Below are positions 16,418 through 25,116 of a stretch of 64,000 nt of DNA, one piece after another. The position numbers and the translations under genes are program-made. Where the stretch lies: positions 32,175 through 96,174 of the forward strand of contig CAWJDY010000027.1 in the NCBI GenBank assembly GCA_963841705.1, in the 5' to 3' direction. How positions within the stretch are numbered: position 1 is the stretch's first letter; each line of letters starts with the position of its first letter. The notes beneath the pieces are model-generated. The model ran no database searches. It saw nothing but the letters and a program-made list of their open reading frames with translations, and was not told where the DNA came from. The DNA comes from VAZQ01 sp963841705. GTDB taxonomy: Bacteria > Pseudomonadota > Alphaproteobacteria > Rhizobiales > Xanthobacteraceae.

Positions 16418-16675
16418 TCCCGTCACCGCCGATCAACGACTGCTACCTGACCTGCTTTTCTTGCTGGCTTGCCGCCCGCCGCACCCCAAGCTCGCATCTA
16501 TCTTCGCAATTCGCAAACAGCTGCACGCAAATCAGCTCGCTCAACATGCATCCCGGTCGCTCGGCTCGACCTCCTGATCCAAACTTTAGAGCAAACCGAC
16601 CACACCACTCGTCACGGCCGGGCATGACCCGGCCCAACCGAGCGTCCAAATCCCCATAAGTGTTCGCGGCACGCC

Positions 16676-16809
16676 CGTCAGCTTGCGGCACTGCCGCAGC
16701 ACTACCTCCCGACGCGATTTCGTGCCTTGGCGCTTTTCGGACGCCGGCCAACGGAGCGTGCGGTCAGAGCGTCGGTGCCGGCGTCCGAAAACCTGCACAG
16801 AAGCTGACG
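16676..16809. repeat. Nested inverted repeats (possible miniature element)
   Basis: Outer arms CGTCAGCTT (16676-16684) and AAGCTGACG (16801-16809) enclose inner 15-bp perfect arms TTTTCGGACGCCGGC (16734-16748) and GCCGGCGTCCGAAAA (16777-16791), plus a small GCGGCACTGCCGC hairpin. It starts about 14 bases after the IS91 right end. It could be a MITE-like remnant or part of the IS target. No coding content. Confidence 0.6.
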
Positions 16810-17169
16810 TGAGCGGTCGCAGCAAACAGCTACTCAATTACTTCGTCAGCGAGCAATTGCAGCGAGTTCGGTATCTCAATGCCAAACGATCGTAGGGCCA
16901 TCTCCGGAGGATTGAACCCGAGGTTGGATCAAAACATACGATAAGCCCTCTAAATCTACATTCGCGTGCGGGCGTAGGCTCTGATTATCGCCGAACGCGT
17001 ACTCGGTCATGCGATTGCGGGTGTTGAGGGCGTTCTATGACAGGCATCACTACGCCGACGATGCCTTGACCTGGCTGGCCTCGTTGGCAACTCGAAGCCC
17101 GCATGGACGAGATCGCCGACCGGGTTGCTCGCGACAGGACAAACGCTGCGCGCGAGAGGACCAGCACCC
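16810..17169. other. Gene-poor stretch after the IS element
   Basis: About 360 bases with no supported gene. A degenerate reading (DEIADRVARDRTNAARERTS) near 17100-17160 looks like the decayed start of the small hypothetical protein that follows, suggesting rearrangement. Confidence 0.5.
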
Positions 17170-17439
17170 ATGAAGCCCAGCGCCTTTCGTATTGAGCGTC
17201 TGCTGGCCAAGGTCGAGGCCGAAGTCGAGCGCCGATGGCTGCGGGTCATCATCGACGGAGACGACGAGGCCGAGGCGAAGACGAAGGCGCTTGCCGAGCA
17301 TGTGGCCCGCCATCCTGAAGATGTCGGCCGCACAGTTGAGGGACTTCAACTGGATACTGCGGACGATCGTCAAGACCAGCCGCCTAGGTTCTGGAATGGT
17401 TCCATCCCTATGCGCGCCCGGTGCTGTGCCGCGCCTTGA
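17170..17439 (+). CDS. Small hypothetical protein, probably degraded
   Basis: An 89-residue ORF. The first 57 residues (MKPSAFRIERLLAKVEAEVE, then RRWLRVIIDGDDEAEAKTKALAEHVARHPEDVGRT) look like a genuine charged helical protein of a kind often seen near islands in rhizobia. The tail after about residue 58 becomes proline- and cysteine-rich and unlike the rest, suggesting a frame change. No function recognised. Confidence 0.4.
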   Translation: MKPSAFRIERLLAKVEAEVERRWLRVIIDGDDEAEAKTKALAEHVARHPEDVGRTVEGLQLDTADDRQDQPPRFWNGSIPMRARCCAAP

Positions 17440-17601
17440 AACGGGAAGGTCCGCCTTCTAAGAGTCCTGCAGATTGCTGAAAATTCCTCGACACGGATTG
17501 CAGGGACGCGTTCGGCCGGTATTCGCGGCTGAAGTTGCAGAACTGCCACCAGAAAATCAATTCACCATCGGGGCGAGTGCCGCCGGGAAGCGGTTCCGGC
17601 A

Positions 17602-19826
17602 GTGAGCGGCATGGAACCCAATCCTCCCGCGTGCTCGTCGCCTCGCATTGCTCGGGTCCGCGGCGACGAGGCCGGTGGTCACCTGCCTGGAATCCGTGAC
17701 GACACGTCCTGGCGAGTGGCGCTCTCTCTTGCCCTCGCCGCCGGAGGATGTACCGCTCTCGCGTTCGTCGCACTCACAGCAACCGGTGTCGAGCCGGCCG
17801 TTGCGGCGAAGTTCCTGATCTATGTCGGCGCCTTCAGCCTTCTGCCCGGCATCGTCGTCACGCGCATGCTCCTGCCGAGGCTTGCCACCCCTGGCACTTT
17901 CCTCATCTATGCGCTCTCGGCCGGGCTAACGCTCGACGTCCTACTCTTCATGCCCCTGTGGGCGCTCGGTCATTCCAACCTGTTCAGAGCCTTGCCTCTG
18001 CTGGCCGCGGCCGCGCTGCTACTTCTGGCCCGCCGGCTGCGGCTTAGGCGGCTCCTCGATGGCTGGGTCGTCGGGCGCAGCGAAGTGCGCTGGATCGGTG
18101 GCGCGCTGCTGCTGTGTGCCACGCCCTTACTTACCATCGGCTATCTGCTGACCCAGGACCATCCATCCTACTACTCTTCGCATTTCGCTTTCCAGGGAGT
18201 CATCGTGCGCTCCCTGGCGCTTGGTTGGCCGCCGCCGAACCTGCTGCTGGCTGATGTTCCCCTCTCTTACAACTACGCTGCCCATTTGTGGCTGCTGGCT
18301 GCGCACGAGAGCACCGGCTTGCCGGTTGAGACGCTCGTTGCACGAACTCGGGCCGGTCTTCTTTCCCGGATGCGCCGCGGCAATGGTCTTCGCTTTCGGG
18401 CGGTTTATCTTGGGGCTCCCCTCCTGGGCGGCCGCCCTACCGGTCGTCTGCGTGTTCTGGGTGGTCGGGACACCGCCCATTGCGACCGGAGTATTCGGGA
18501 CCTTCATCCCATTTGGCGCCGCCCTCATCATGTCGCCGGCGCTGGCCTTCGCCGTCTTCCTGTTCATCCAGACCCTCGTGATCGAAAGCCTAGCCCGCCG
18601 GCCCGGAGGGGAGCCGTGGACCGCGTTGGCAATCGGAGCGGCCACCTTCGTCGCAACAGGCGCCCGCGGAGTTGCGGGACCGATCCTGCTGTGCGCTCTT
18701 GGTCTGCTTTGGGCAGCCTCGATTGGCGCGGAGCCTTTGGGGGGCGCTCCTTCATTTAATGGCTGCGGGCGTGGGCTTCGCGGCAGCGCTCGTCGTTTTC
18801 TTCACAGTGGGTTCGGACTTCAGCGGGACCGGGTTCGTTAACTTTGTGGGCCAGCCCTTCACGACGCTCCTTGCCCCCGGCCAGTATCTCTTCACAGTGC
18901 CGGGGACACTGATCGGGCTGGGTGTCCCGGCGCTGGCCGCTGCAGCCGTCGCCTTTGTTATGATCGCGGCCTTCCAGGCCGGGTTCTTGACGCCGGCTTT
19001 CTTCTATCGTCTTCCGAGCATGTTCCGCGAAGGGCCCTCGAACGCGGAGTTGCTGCTGCTCGGGGCGGGCGTCGCAGGCACCGTCGCCTTCTCCCTAACG
19101 CAGGCGCCAGGGTATAGCCACGTATCCTTTCTGCAGTACGCGAACGTCTCGTTCTCGCTGCTCGGCGCACTTGGATTAGTCAGCGCGCTTCAGTCGCGGA
19201 TCGGATCGGGCGTAATCGGACGCGGTGGTTGGCTGCGACATCCGCTGGTCGCCCTCACTGGCGCGCTGCTCTTGCTTCATCTAAGCGAAGTGCCAACCTC
19301 GTCTCTCCGGTGGTTAGGTGGGGGAGCTGTCGCCGGAACGGTCGCCCTCCTCCAGCCCTGGGAGGGCAGACCGCCGGGGGCAGAGCCCAGCGCCTCCTGC
19401 AAAGTGCGGGAACCGGACGTCGATTTGGTGGCCGCAGCCTGGAAAGAGGCGGCGGATGCCGTGATAGTGCAAGTGCCCGACGGCAAGGCGTTCTCAGGAG
19501 GCTGCGAGGCGTTCTGGTGGATAGTCCTGCGGCCAGTGCAGACGATCAACAACTTCGCACTGGCCTTCCTACCTGGCCGCCCGCGCGGCAACCTCAGGGA
19601 TATCTTGGCTCGCCGCACCGCGCACCTTGCCGTCGCGATAAGCAAGGCTCGCGAGGGCGTTCTCGCCACGGACGACCTCGTTGCGGTGGCAGCGACCGTT
19701 CAGGGAGGCCACCCGGTGTTCGCCATTGTGCCCGAAGGCCTGCGCCATGTGGGGAGCGGTGAGGTGCGGCGCCTCGCCGGCAATGACCGGCTGGTCCTGC
19801 TGCGCCTTCGGGAGGCGGCGCGTTGA
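17602..19826 (+). pseudogene. Polytopic membrane protein, glycosyltransferase-C-like, two frameshifts
   Basis: About 740 codons over three frames. The first frame (17602 to about 18340) has several membrane helices and a loop LTQDHPSYYSSHFAFQGV. The second (about 18340-18730) continues with ALPVVCVFWVVGTPPIATG. The third (about 18735-19826) has more helices and a soluble C-terminal domain. Breaks are near 18340 and in the G-run at 18730-18735. Topology resembles GT-C/PMT-type transferases; substrate unknown. A homopolymer break could be a sequencing error, but two breaks favour decay. The GTG start at 17602 is tentative. Confidence 0.7.
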
Positions 19827-19847
19827 GCGGCACGATTTCCCGTGGGC

Positions 19848-20231
19848 TGCAGCAGTGTCGCCCTTGCCAGCGGCTATTCTCTCCACCCAACGGCCTGCCA
19901 TGATCTCGCGGCGCTTATCCAAGGCATCGCCTCGCAAATAGGCGCGTGCGACCTCAGTGCCGACCTGATGGGCAAGGCACATCTCGATTAGCTCCCAACC
20001 GTACCCAGTCTTCTCAGTGGCCCAGGTTTTGAAGCTTGTTCGAAATCCGTGTGGCGTGGCTTTGATTTCCATATCGCGCAACAGCAAGCGCATGGCCGTG
20101 CGGTCCAGGCTCGTGCGGTTACGACCGGTGAAAACGAATTGATCACTTTTGCGGTATTCCCATTGGTGAGCGAGTAAGGCCATCGCCCGGTCACATAACG
20201 GGACACGGTGCGGTTTCTTGGTCTTTTTCAT
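19848..20231 (-). pseudogene. C-terminal fragment of a P4-type tyrosine integrase
   Basis: About 128 codons starting MKKTKKPHRVPLCDRAMALL and holding the catalytic-core pieces TPHGFRTSFKTWATE and HQVGTEVARAYLRGDALDKRREIMAGRW, typical of DUF4102/P4-family integrases. The N-terminal arm-binding and core-binding domains are absent, and beyond GRW the frame runs into the membrane pseudogene on the other strand. It is different from the intact integrase at 31218-32519, so it marks an older, decayed element inside the island. Confidence 0.85.
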
Positions 20232-20302
20232 GCGCTCTGCTGGGATGGTCCAAATTCGATTGTCCCGATCGAATTCGGACCATTCCGCTCCAAGCGTTTC
20301 GC

Positions 20303-20464
20303 ATGAAAATATCGACGCCAGCGATGATGGCTGACCTGAGGTCTCACCCCAGCCCGGTGGCTACCAAAGCCGCACTCGACAAGATCGATGAAGACAAAGA
20401 ACAATCTTTGCAAAAAGACTTGATGGATGAAGGCTTATTCCCATCCAAGAAAGGCAAGTCATGA
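20303..20464 (+). CDS. Small hypothetical protein (53 residues)
   Basis: Starts MKISTPAMMADLRSHPSPVA and ends with a charged helix-like tail rich in K, D and E. Codon use and the even charge pattern look protein-like; a good Shine-Dalgarno is not evident. Directly followed by another small ORF at 20483, possibly co-transcribed. No family recognised. Confidence 0.4.
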   Translation: MKISTPAMMADLRSHPSPVATKAALDKIDEDKEQSLQKDLMDEGLFPSKKGKS

Positions 20465-20482
20465 AAGTGAAAGCGGGAAAAA

Positions 20483-20719
20483 ATGGATAAGTGGAATTTG
20501 ACGGGAAGGTTCACCGTCAAGGAGGGACCAGAGGGCGAGTTGTCCCTGTTTTATGAAGCCGGCCCTGGTCCAGTGCTGATTTTGCAGCTCCGGCCGGAAA
20601 CTACGCTGCCACAAGCTCACGAGCTTGCGGGCATGCTTTATGAATGCACGCGCGGAGTGACGTTGGATTTCAATTATTCACCGGCTGCAAAGTTAGGCTT
20701 TGGCCCGCCGGAAGACTAG
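20483..20719 (+). CDS. Small hypothetical protein (78 residues)
   Basis: A compact protein beginning MDKWNLTGRFTVKEGPEGEL with alternating hydrophobic strands (ELSLFYEAG, VLILQLRPE) and a helix (LPQAHELAGMLYECT), consistent with a small alpha/beta fold. GC content is lower than in core genes. It sits 19 bases after a 53-codon ORF and before a 52-codon ORF, giving a run of tiny genes. Function unknown. Confidence 0.5.
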   Translation: MDKWNLTGRFTVKEGPEGELSLFYEAGPGPVLILQLRPETTLPQAHELAGMLYECTRGVTLDFNYSPAAKLGFGPPED

Positions 20720-20793
20720 AAAAGCGCCGCTGAAATTCGCTGACCACCCGAACAGCCTCGCCCGAATAGGCTGTCGTAAATAGGAGGGTAAAT

Positions 20794-20952
20794 ATGCCGA
20801 AACGCCACACCACAGTCGCCCAAGTAGTAGAAGCGGTTCGCCAAATTGCGGTCCAGCACATACCGGCGAAGGGTGATGAATACATGGGTGTCCCCCCTGA
20901 TCATAGGGTGGATCCAAGAATACAAAAAATTATTTACGAGATCACGGCCTAG
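20794..20952 (+). CDS. Small hypothetical protein (52 residues) with strong RBS
   Basis: ATG at 20794 is preceded by TAGGAGGGTAAAT, one of the best ribosome binding sites in the island. The product (MPKRHTTVAQVVEAVRQIAV and on) has an amphipathic helix followed by a proline-containing tail. It is probably expressed. No recognised domain; a DNA-binding or antitoxin-like role is possible but unsupported. Confidence 0.5.
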   Translation: MPKRHTTVAQVVEAVRQIAVQHIPAKGDEYMGVPPDHRVDPRIQKIIYEITA

Positions 20953-20961
20953 GTCACCGCG

Positions 20962-21238
20962 TCAAGGCGCTAGAAAATCGAGCGAGACAGCTCGAAATCG
21001 GCCATTCGGCGACCTAAAGTCTTGCGCTTGCAGCCAGCCCCAACCTCCTAGCGCACTATACCGCGGAGGCGTTTGTGTCGTCGCCTCGAAAGGGCGGCTA
21101 ATGCGCTGCACTGTACCGGGATCGACGCGGAACCGAGCAGCGATCCTGCGAACGCCCGCTGTGCGTCCAGGCGCGTTCAGGGCCTCACGAATAGCCTCTT
21201 CCGTCTTGGCCGGTATCGGCGGCCTGCCGAAATGATCA
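20962..21238 (-). pseudogene. C-terminal fragment of a serine recombinase (helix-turn-helix part)
   Basis: An open frame without a start codon that reads RPPIPAKTEEAIREALNAPG followed by RRIAARFRVDPGTVQRISRPF, the helix-turn-helix tail of resolvase/invertase-type recombinases. The catalytic N-terminal domain is missing, and the last 30 or so codons look like read-through into unrelated DNA. It differs from the intact resolvase at 23893-24438. Confidence 0.7.
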
Positions 21239-21672
21239 GGGTTGGGGGCACGGTCGCCTCCCTCGCCGGGGTCGGATGCGCGACGATCAGTCCTTCCAGA
21301 ATTCCTTTGAACCTGTCTGGCGCCAACGCGGTGTAGCGCACCATGCGATCGAGCTGCCCGCCGCTTAGGTTGTAGCGCGACAATTGGATGAGAACGGCTA
21401 GCGGCGATCAGGGCGTGAAGCGGCGGCCGGTAGCGGTGTTATGATCTGCTTGGGTCTTCCGGTTCGCAAGCACTTTTTTGCACGGCACGATCTCCCTCGA
21501 CCGGAGGCCATCTGATCGGCAATCGGTGTCGAATGTACCTCGTTCCGAGAAAGCGAGCCCGTAGGAAGGCCACCGGTGCGTTTTTTGAAAGGGGTCGGCA
21601 TGTCAGTATCCCCCTTTTTGTGCCTTCTTCAATTTCCCGCTGGTGCCGCTTTTGATTGTCGCGGAGCGTCAA

Positions 21673-22025
21673 TCAGCCCTTGTCCTTGATTGTCGCGTGG
21701 GTCGGGGGCCGACCTCGGCCACGCTTGTGATCGAGCGCGGCGCGGCGTCGATAGCTCTTGACATTCATCTCGAGGATCGTTGAGTGGTGGACAAGGCCGG
21801 TCGATGGCTGCCAGCGTCATAGCTTGATCCGGGAACACCTTGCTCCATGCGCCGAATGGCTGGTTTGCGGTGATCAGCATCGAGCGTCGCTCGTAGCGGG
21901 TTCCGATCAGCTCGAACAGCACGCTCGTTTCGGCTTGATCCTTGCTGACATAGGCAATGTCGTCGAGGATCAGCAGTTGATACTTGTCGAGCTTGGCGAG
22001 CGTGTAACATCGCAGCTTTGCTCCT
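21673..22025 (-). pseudogene. C-terminal half of an IS21-type IstB ATPase, frameshifted
   Basis: On the minus strand LDKYQLLILDDIAYVSKDQA (Walker B) leads into LFELIGTRYERRSMLITANQ and PFGAWSKVFPDQAMTLAAIDR, the IstB/DnaC-like helper ATPase of IS21 elements. After AAIDR an extra C shifts the frame; the shifted frame continues LVHHSTILEMNVKSYRR to a stop at 21673. The N-terminal half with Walker A, the IstA transposase and IS ends are absent. A dead remnant. Confidence 0.85.
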
Positions 22026-22028
22026 TGT

Positions 22029-22478
22029 CACGGGCCGGCGAGCTGCGCGATCCCACTGGGCCAACCACGCAGTCCCCCGCTCGTGTCGAGGGAAGTACAA
22101 TAGCTCATTTCACCCGGTGATGCGGGGCTGATGTGGGAAGGCATGGCGGTATGAAGCCAATGCGACCGGAACCACGTAAGCCTGCATGGCTGCGTGACTA
22201 GGCGCATTTTGTTGCGCACCGCCGTCCCGGTCGATGGCGGCGGATGCAGGGGCTTGTCAATAATCGGGCTGACGGTTGGCAGCCGCCTGCTCAGGCAGGC
22301 CGGGCAATGAAAATACGATCGATTGGGATGGGCGACCCATGCGAGATGGGGAGACCGTGAGCGCGACCGGAATTTTGTTGCGCCTGCAACCACCGTCCCG
22401 ATCTCCCGCAAGACCACGGCGTCCTGCTCGGCGCGCACGCTGATGTTTAATCGCCCCCTTTACTCCGCTTTTGGAGCT
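22029..22478. other. Gene-poor stretch with an imperfect direct repeat
   Basis: No convincing gene. Two similar segments, ATTTTGTTGCGC followed by CCGTCCCGG (about 22205) and ATTTTGTTGCGC followed later by CCGTCCCGA (about 22372), suggest transposon debris. A long minus-strand frame exists but has biased composition and no supporting features. Confidence 0.45.
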
Positions 22479-22736
22479 TCAAGAGTATGAAGCAGCTTCG
22501 ACCTGATGCAATGGCTTTATGGAGCCGATGGGACGTACGATAACCCTGTATCCCAACCAACTCGATTTAACTGTTTTAAGCTCGGGATGCCGTGCCGATT
22601 TGACATAGAGGAATATAGCGGAGTGGCCATCACTTAGCTGGCCAGTTCCGACTGAAACGAACCATGGAAATCTCCGATAACGAGAGTGCAGTTGCAATGC
22701 CGCCTCATCGAGAGTCATCTCATACCCCGTGGCCAT
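22479..22736 (-). CDS. Small protein resembling the N-terminal domain of the adjacent protease
   Basis: An 85-residue protein overlapping the protease stop by 17 bp, so co-translated. Its core, FVSVGTGQLSDGHSAIFLYV, then GYRVIVRPIGSIKP, lines up by eye with protease residues about 45-101 (AVQSVGFEQ, AVHVYLTRG, GVPVKVHRMGPITVRP): same strand order, a shared G-x-x-V-x-V-x-x-x-G-x-I pattern and similar spacing. It may be a separate pro-domain, an inhibitor or a partner subunit. No signal peptide, so cytoplasmic. Start is 22736, or 22718 (MTLDEAAL). Confidence 0.6.
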   Translation of the reverse strand: MATGYEMTLDEAALQLHSRYRRFPWFVSVGTGQLSDGHSAIFLYVKSARHPELKTVKSSWLGYRVIVRPIGSIKPLHQVEAASYS

Positions 22737-23790
22737 CGACGAGTGTCAATCCGCCGAACAGTGCGACAGCGGCTGGCATTGGGATCATCCATCCGTAATC
22801 CCCACTTGGGTTGCCCGCGAATAGGACGCCAACAGCCATCTTCCCATCTTCACGTACGATTAAACTCCCCGAGTCTCCGGGCAAGCAAAAGTACTGTGAA
22901 TTGCGGGCGCGCACGGTCCAGACATCCTGAAACCAGACTGTACCCTTGAAATGTCTTGCGCTGTACTCAATCGGCGTGGGGGTATTGATACGAGCTTCCA
23001 CCTCACCAAACGTTAAACCGGTCGTTCTTCCGATCTTCTTTACACGTTGTAGCGATATCGGATCCATGATGTGCCGAGGAGTGTCATAACCTTCACTGAC
23101 GTCACCCTGCCAAGAGCTCACCGCATTATCATCTGTAACACGCGCGAGTGCCAAATCGATCCCGCCCGGAACCACAAAATGCGGATCACCACTGCGTAGT
23201 TCCTGCAACATATGATGACGACCAATTTCATGAGGCGCAATCGCGTCTGGGCGGCCATCCATGCTTGCGGGAGCGAGGATTGGCTGATTAAGCGGAACAT
23301 GGTTGCAGCCGCTAAGCACATGGTTGTTCGAAAGAAGGAACAGACCGGAGCGACGGGCCATTTTGACGATGACACCCAATGTTCCCGCGGAACGCTCTGA
23401 AGTTGGCCCGCATGAACTCCCGCAGCAAACTCTTTTTTTTCGTTCAAAGATGTTGCCACGGTTGGTACTACGCGCGAATGCCTCCGGTCTAACGGTAATC
23501 GGCCCCATTCGGTGAACTTTCACCGGCACGCCGTCGATTTCGTGGGGGAGAGCCTTCATCTGCTTAACCGCGCCGCGGGTTAGGTAAACATGGACTGCTG
23601 GATCATCGGTCCCTCCCTGCTCGAAGCCGACTGATTGGACCGCTAACCCGCTGAATCCCTCAAGGCGACTTGCGTAGCTCGCTACTTCTTCGTCTTCGAC
23701 AGCTGCTGCGGACACCTGGGCAGGCAACTCAACCGGCCCTGTGGATGCGCTGTAACGACCGCTCCGAAGGAATTCGTAAGCCAGCTGCAT
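22720..23790 (-). CDS. Trypsin-like serine protease with extra N-terminal domain
   Basis: About 356 residues from the ATG at 23790, which has GAGGAA upstream; the ATG at 23841 adds 17 unlikely residues. Residues about 31-101 form a small alpha/beta-looking domain (AVQSVGFEQ to GPITVRP), then a CCGSSC segment, then a chymotrypsin-fold domain with H157 (SNNHVLSG), D212 (GGIDLALARV) and S307 (LPGDSGS), an intact catalytic triad. No signal peptide or membrane helix, so it should act in the cytoplasm, unusual for this fold outside regulated or defence proteases. Target unknown. Confidence 0.85.
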   Translation of the reverse strand: MQLAYEFLRSGRYSASTGPVELPAQVSAAAVEDEEVASYASRLEGFSGLAVQSVGFEQGGTDDPAVHVYLTRGAVKQMKALPHEIDGVPVKVHRMGPITVRPEAFARSTNRGNIFERKKRVCCGSSCGPTSERSAGTLGVIVKMARRSGLFLLSNNHVLSGCNHVPLNQPILAPASMDGRPDAIAPHEIGRHHMLQELRSGDPHFVVPGGIDLALARVTDDNAVSSWQGDVSEGYDTPRHIMDPISLQRVKKIGRTTGLTFGEVEARINTPTPIEYSARHFKGTVWFQDVWTVRARNSQYFCLPGDSGSLIVREDGKMAVGVLFAGNPSGDYGWMIPMPAAVALFGGLTLVDGHGV

Positions 23791-23892
23791 AGCGATTTCC
23801 TCAGCGTGGTTGTGTTCTGTTACTCCTCTACCATCAGGCATATCTCAGCCCACAGTCACCGAATCGACATACTTGAAGAATTCGGGGTGTAT

Positions 23893-24438
23893 TCATCGTC
23901 CCGCGCTCACACGATAAACCGACGCTCGGCCGATTCCCAGCTGCCGGGCGATTTCTGTTGGTCCAAGTCCTGACGCCTTGAGAGCCTCGACCGTCGCAAT
24001 ATCGATGCTCGGCTTCCGCCCCTTATAGACGCCCGCGGCCTTGGCCTTCGCGATCCCCTCGAGCTGGCGCTCGCGGCGCAGGTTTGTCTCGAACTCGGCA
24101 AACACCCCCAGCATGTCCAGAAAGCACTTGCCCGCGGCTGTGCTGGTGTCGATCGGCTGCTCGGTCGCTCGCAGAGCGGCACCGCGGCCCTTCAGCGTCC
24201 GCACGATGTCCTGAAGATCTGCGATCGAGCGCGCAAGCCGATCGATGCGCGTGACCACCAGCACGTCGCCTTCGCGGATGAAATCCAGAATGGTGGCAAG
24301 TTCAGCGCGCCCCTTCGTCGTGGTGCCGCTCGCCTTCTCCTTGCGGATCACGTCGCACCCAGCCGCCTTGAGCGCCTGGATCTGGACCGTGAGGTCCTGA
24401 TCTGTGGTGCTGACGCGGGCATATCCGATAGCAGTCAT
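23893..24438 (-). CDS. Serine recombinase (resolvase/invertase family)
   Basis: About 181 residues from the ATG at 24438. It has the full small-resolvase layout: GYARVSTTDQDL with the catalytic serine, RIDRLARSIADLQ in the catalytic domain, the long helix region (FLDMLGVFAEFETNLRRER) and a C-terminal helix-turn-helix (LKASGLGPTEIARQLGIGRA). A triple GTCTCA/TGAGAC site lies 50-100 bases upstream, as expected for a res site that also autoregulates. It may resolve multimers of a replicating island or be a relic of a Tn3-type element; no Tn3 transposase is present. Confidence 0.92.
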   Translation of the reverse strand: MTAIGYARVSTTDQDLTVQIQALKAAGCDVIRKEKASGTTTKGRAELATILDFIREGDVLVVTRIDRLARSIADLQDIVRTLKGRGAALRATEQPIDTSTAAGKCFLDMLGVFAEFETNLRRERQLEGIAKAKAAGVYKGRKPSIDIATVEALKASGLGPTEIARQLGIGRASVYRVSAGR

Positions 24439-24489
24439 CTTGGTCCCCCTGGGAATGTCTCGTTTGACTCTAGACCTTCGCAAGGTACC

Positions 24490-24537
24490 GTCTCATAATT
24501 CTAAAGTCAACCCATATGAGACAATATTTCTGTCTCA
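24490..24537. promoter_or_regulatory. Probable res site / operator of the resolvase
   Basis: GTCTCA at 24490-24495, then a dyad TGAGACA (24517-24523) and TGTCTCA (24531-24537) with a 7-nt AT-rich spacer. It sits directly upstream of the resolvase start in an AT-richer patch. Resolvases bind inverted half-sites in this position; the assignment is by place and symmetry only. Confidence 0.55.
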
Positions 24538-24782
24538 CGGCAGTGACTCGCGGGGGTGTACCCTATCGATACGACGAATGTCGGTGGGCGCCTCCTTTAG
24601 GGCGGCCCAGAAGAGACTCACGTTCGTGCTAAATGGCCTCACAATGCCCTAGAGACGGGCGCTGGCGCTTTGATCGTCACCGCAGGTTCTTGGCGATTGC
24701 CGCCCCTTTACTTTCATTATTTTCCATCACGCCTGTCAGCCGCCGACGCTGGATCAGGCTATGCGTGCAGCGCAGAGCTTAT

Positions 24783-24972
24783 CGTGACGCGCGCGACGAG
24801 GCGTGACGCAGATTCACATACTTTCCGTTGGCGTATGTATCACAGCTCGCCCTGGTCATACCCTCTCTATTTTTCTTTTTCTCTCACATAAGGAGAGAAG
24901 GGTCGTCACGGTCGTCACGGCGTCGTTTTTCAAACAGCGTTAGTGGCTTGCCGCCGCTCGGAGTTCGTCACG
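24783..24972. repeat. Iteron-like CGTCACG repeats, candidate replication origin
   Basis: CGTCACG occurs at 24904-24910, 24913-24919 and 24966-24972, and its complement CGTGACG at 24783-24789 and 24802-24808: five copies in 190 bases, two of them tandem at 9-bp spacing. AT-rich tracts lie beside them (about 24865-24895). The cluster lies between the primase-helicase gene and the resolvase, where a P4-like element could keep its origin. The stretch 24540-25116 has no other supported feature. Confidence 0.5.
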
Positions 24973-25116
24973 GCCTCGTCCATCCGCGTCGCGGGTATAT
25001 CAAACCGCTTCCATTCGCGTCCAAAGAACCACAATGCTGCCATATTTCGGCGCCGGTCAACCGGCGATTAAATAACACGTTGCAGCCGCGCCCAGTCGTC
25101 CCTTGAGGTATGCAAA

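Larger units (their letters stand above)
14160..16661 (+). mobile_element. IS91-family insertion sequence with accessory tyrosine recombinase
   Basis: Two genes in the order tyrosine recombinase then HUH-type transposase, as in the two-gene branch of IS91 elements. The right boundary is placed just before GTTC at 16662-16665, since IS91 elements abut GTTC/CTTG-type tetranucleotides, and a GGCCGGGCATGACCCGGCC hairpin lies at 16618-16636 as expected for the origin end. The left boundary is approximate. The transposase is frameshifted, so it is probably immobile on its own. Confidence 0.75.

Noticed and set aside
22028..22438. Minus-strand ORF with HCPACLSRR (possible zinc protein)
   Set aside because: One lone cysteine pair, biased composition and no ribosome binding site; it overlaps transposon debris.
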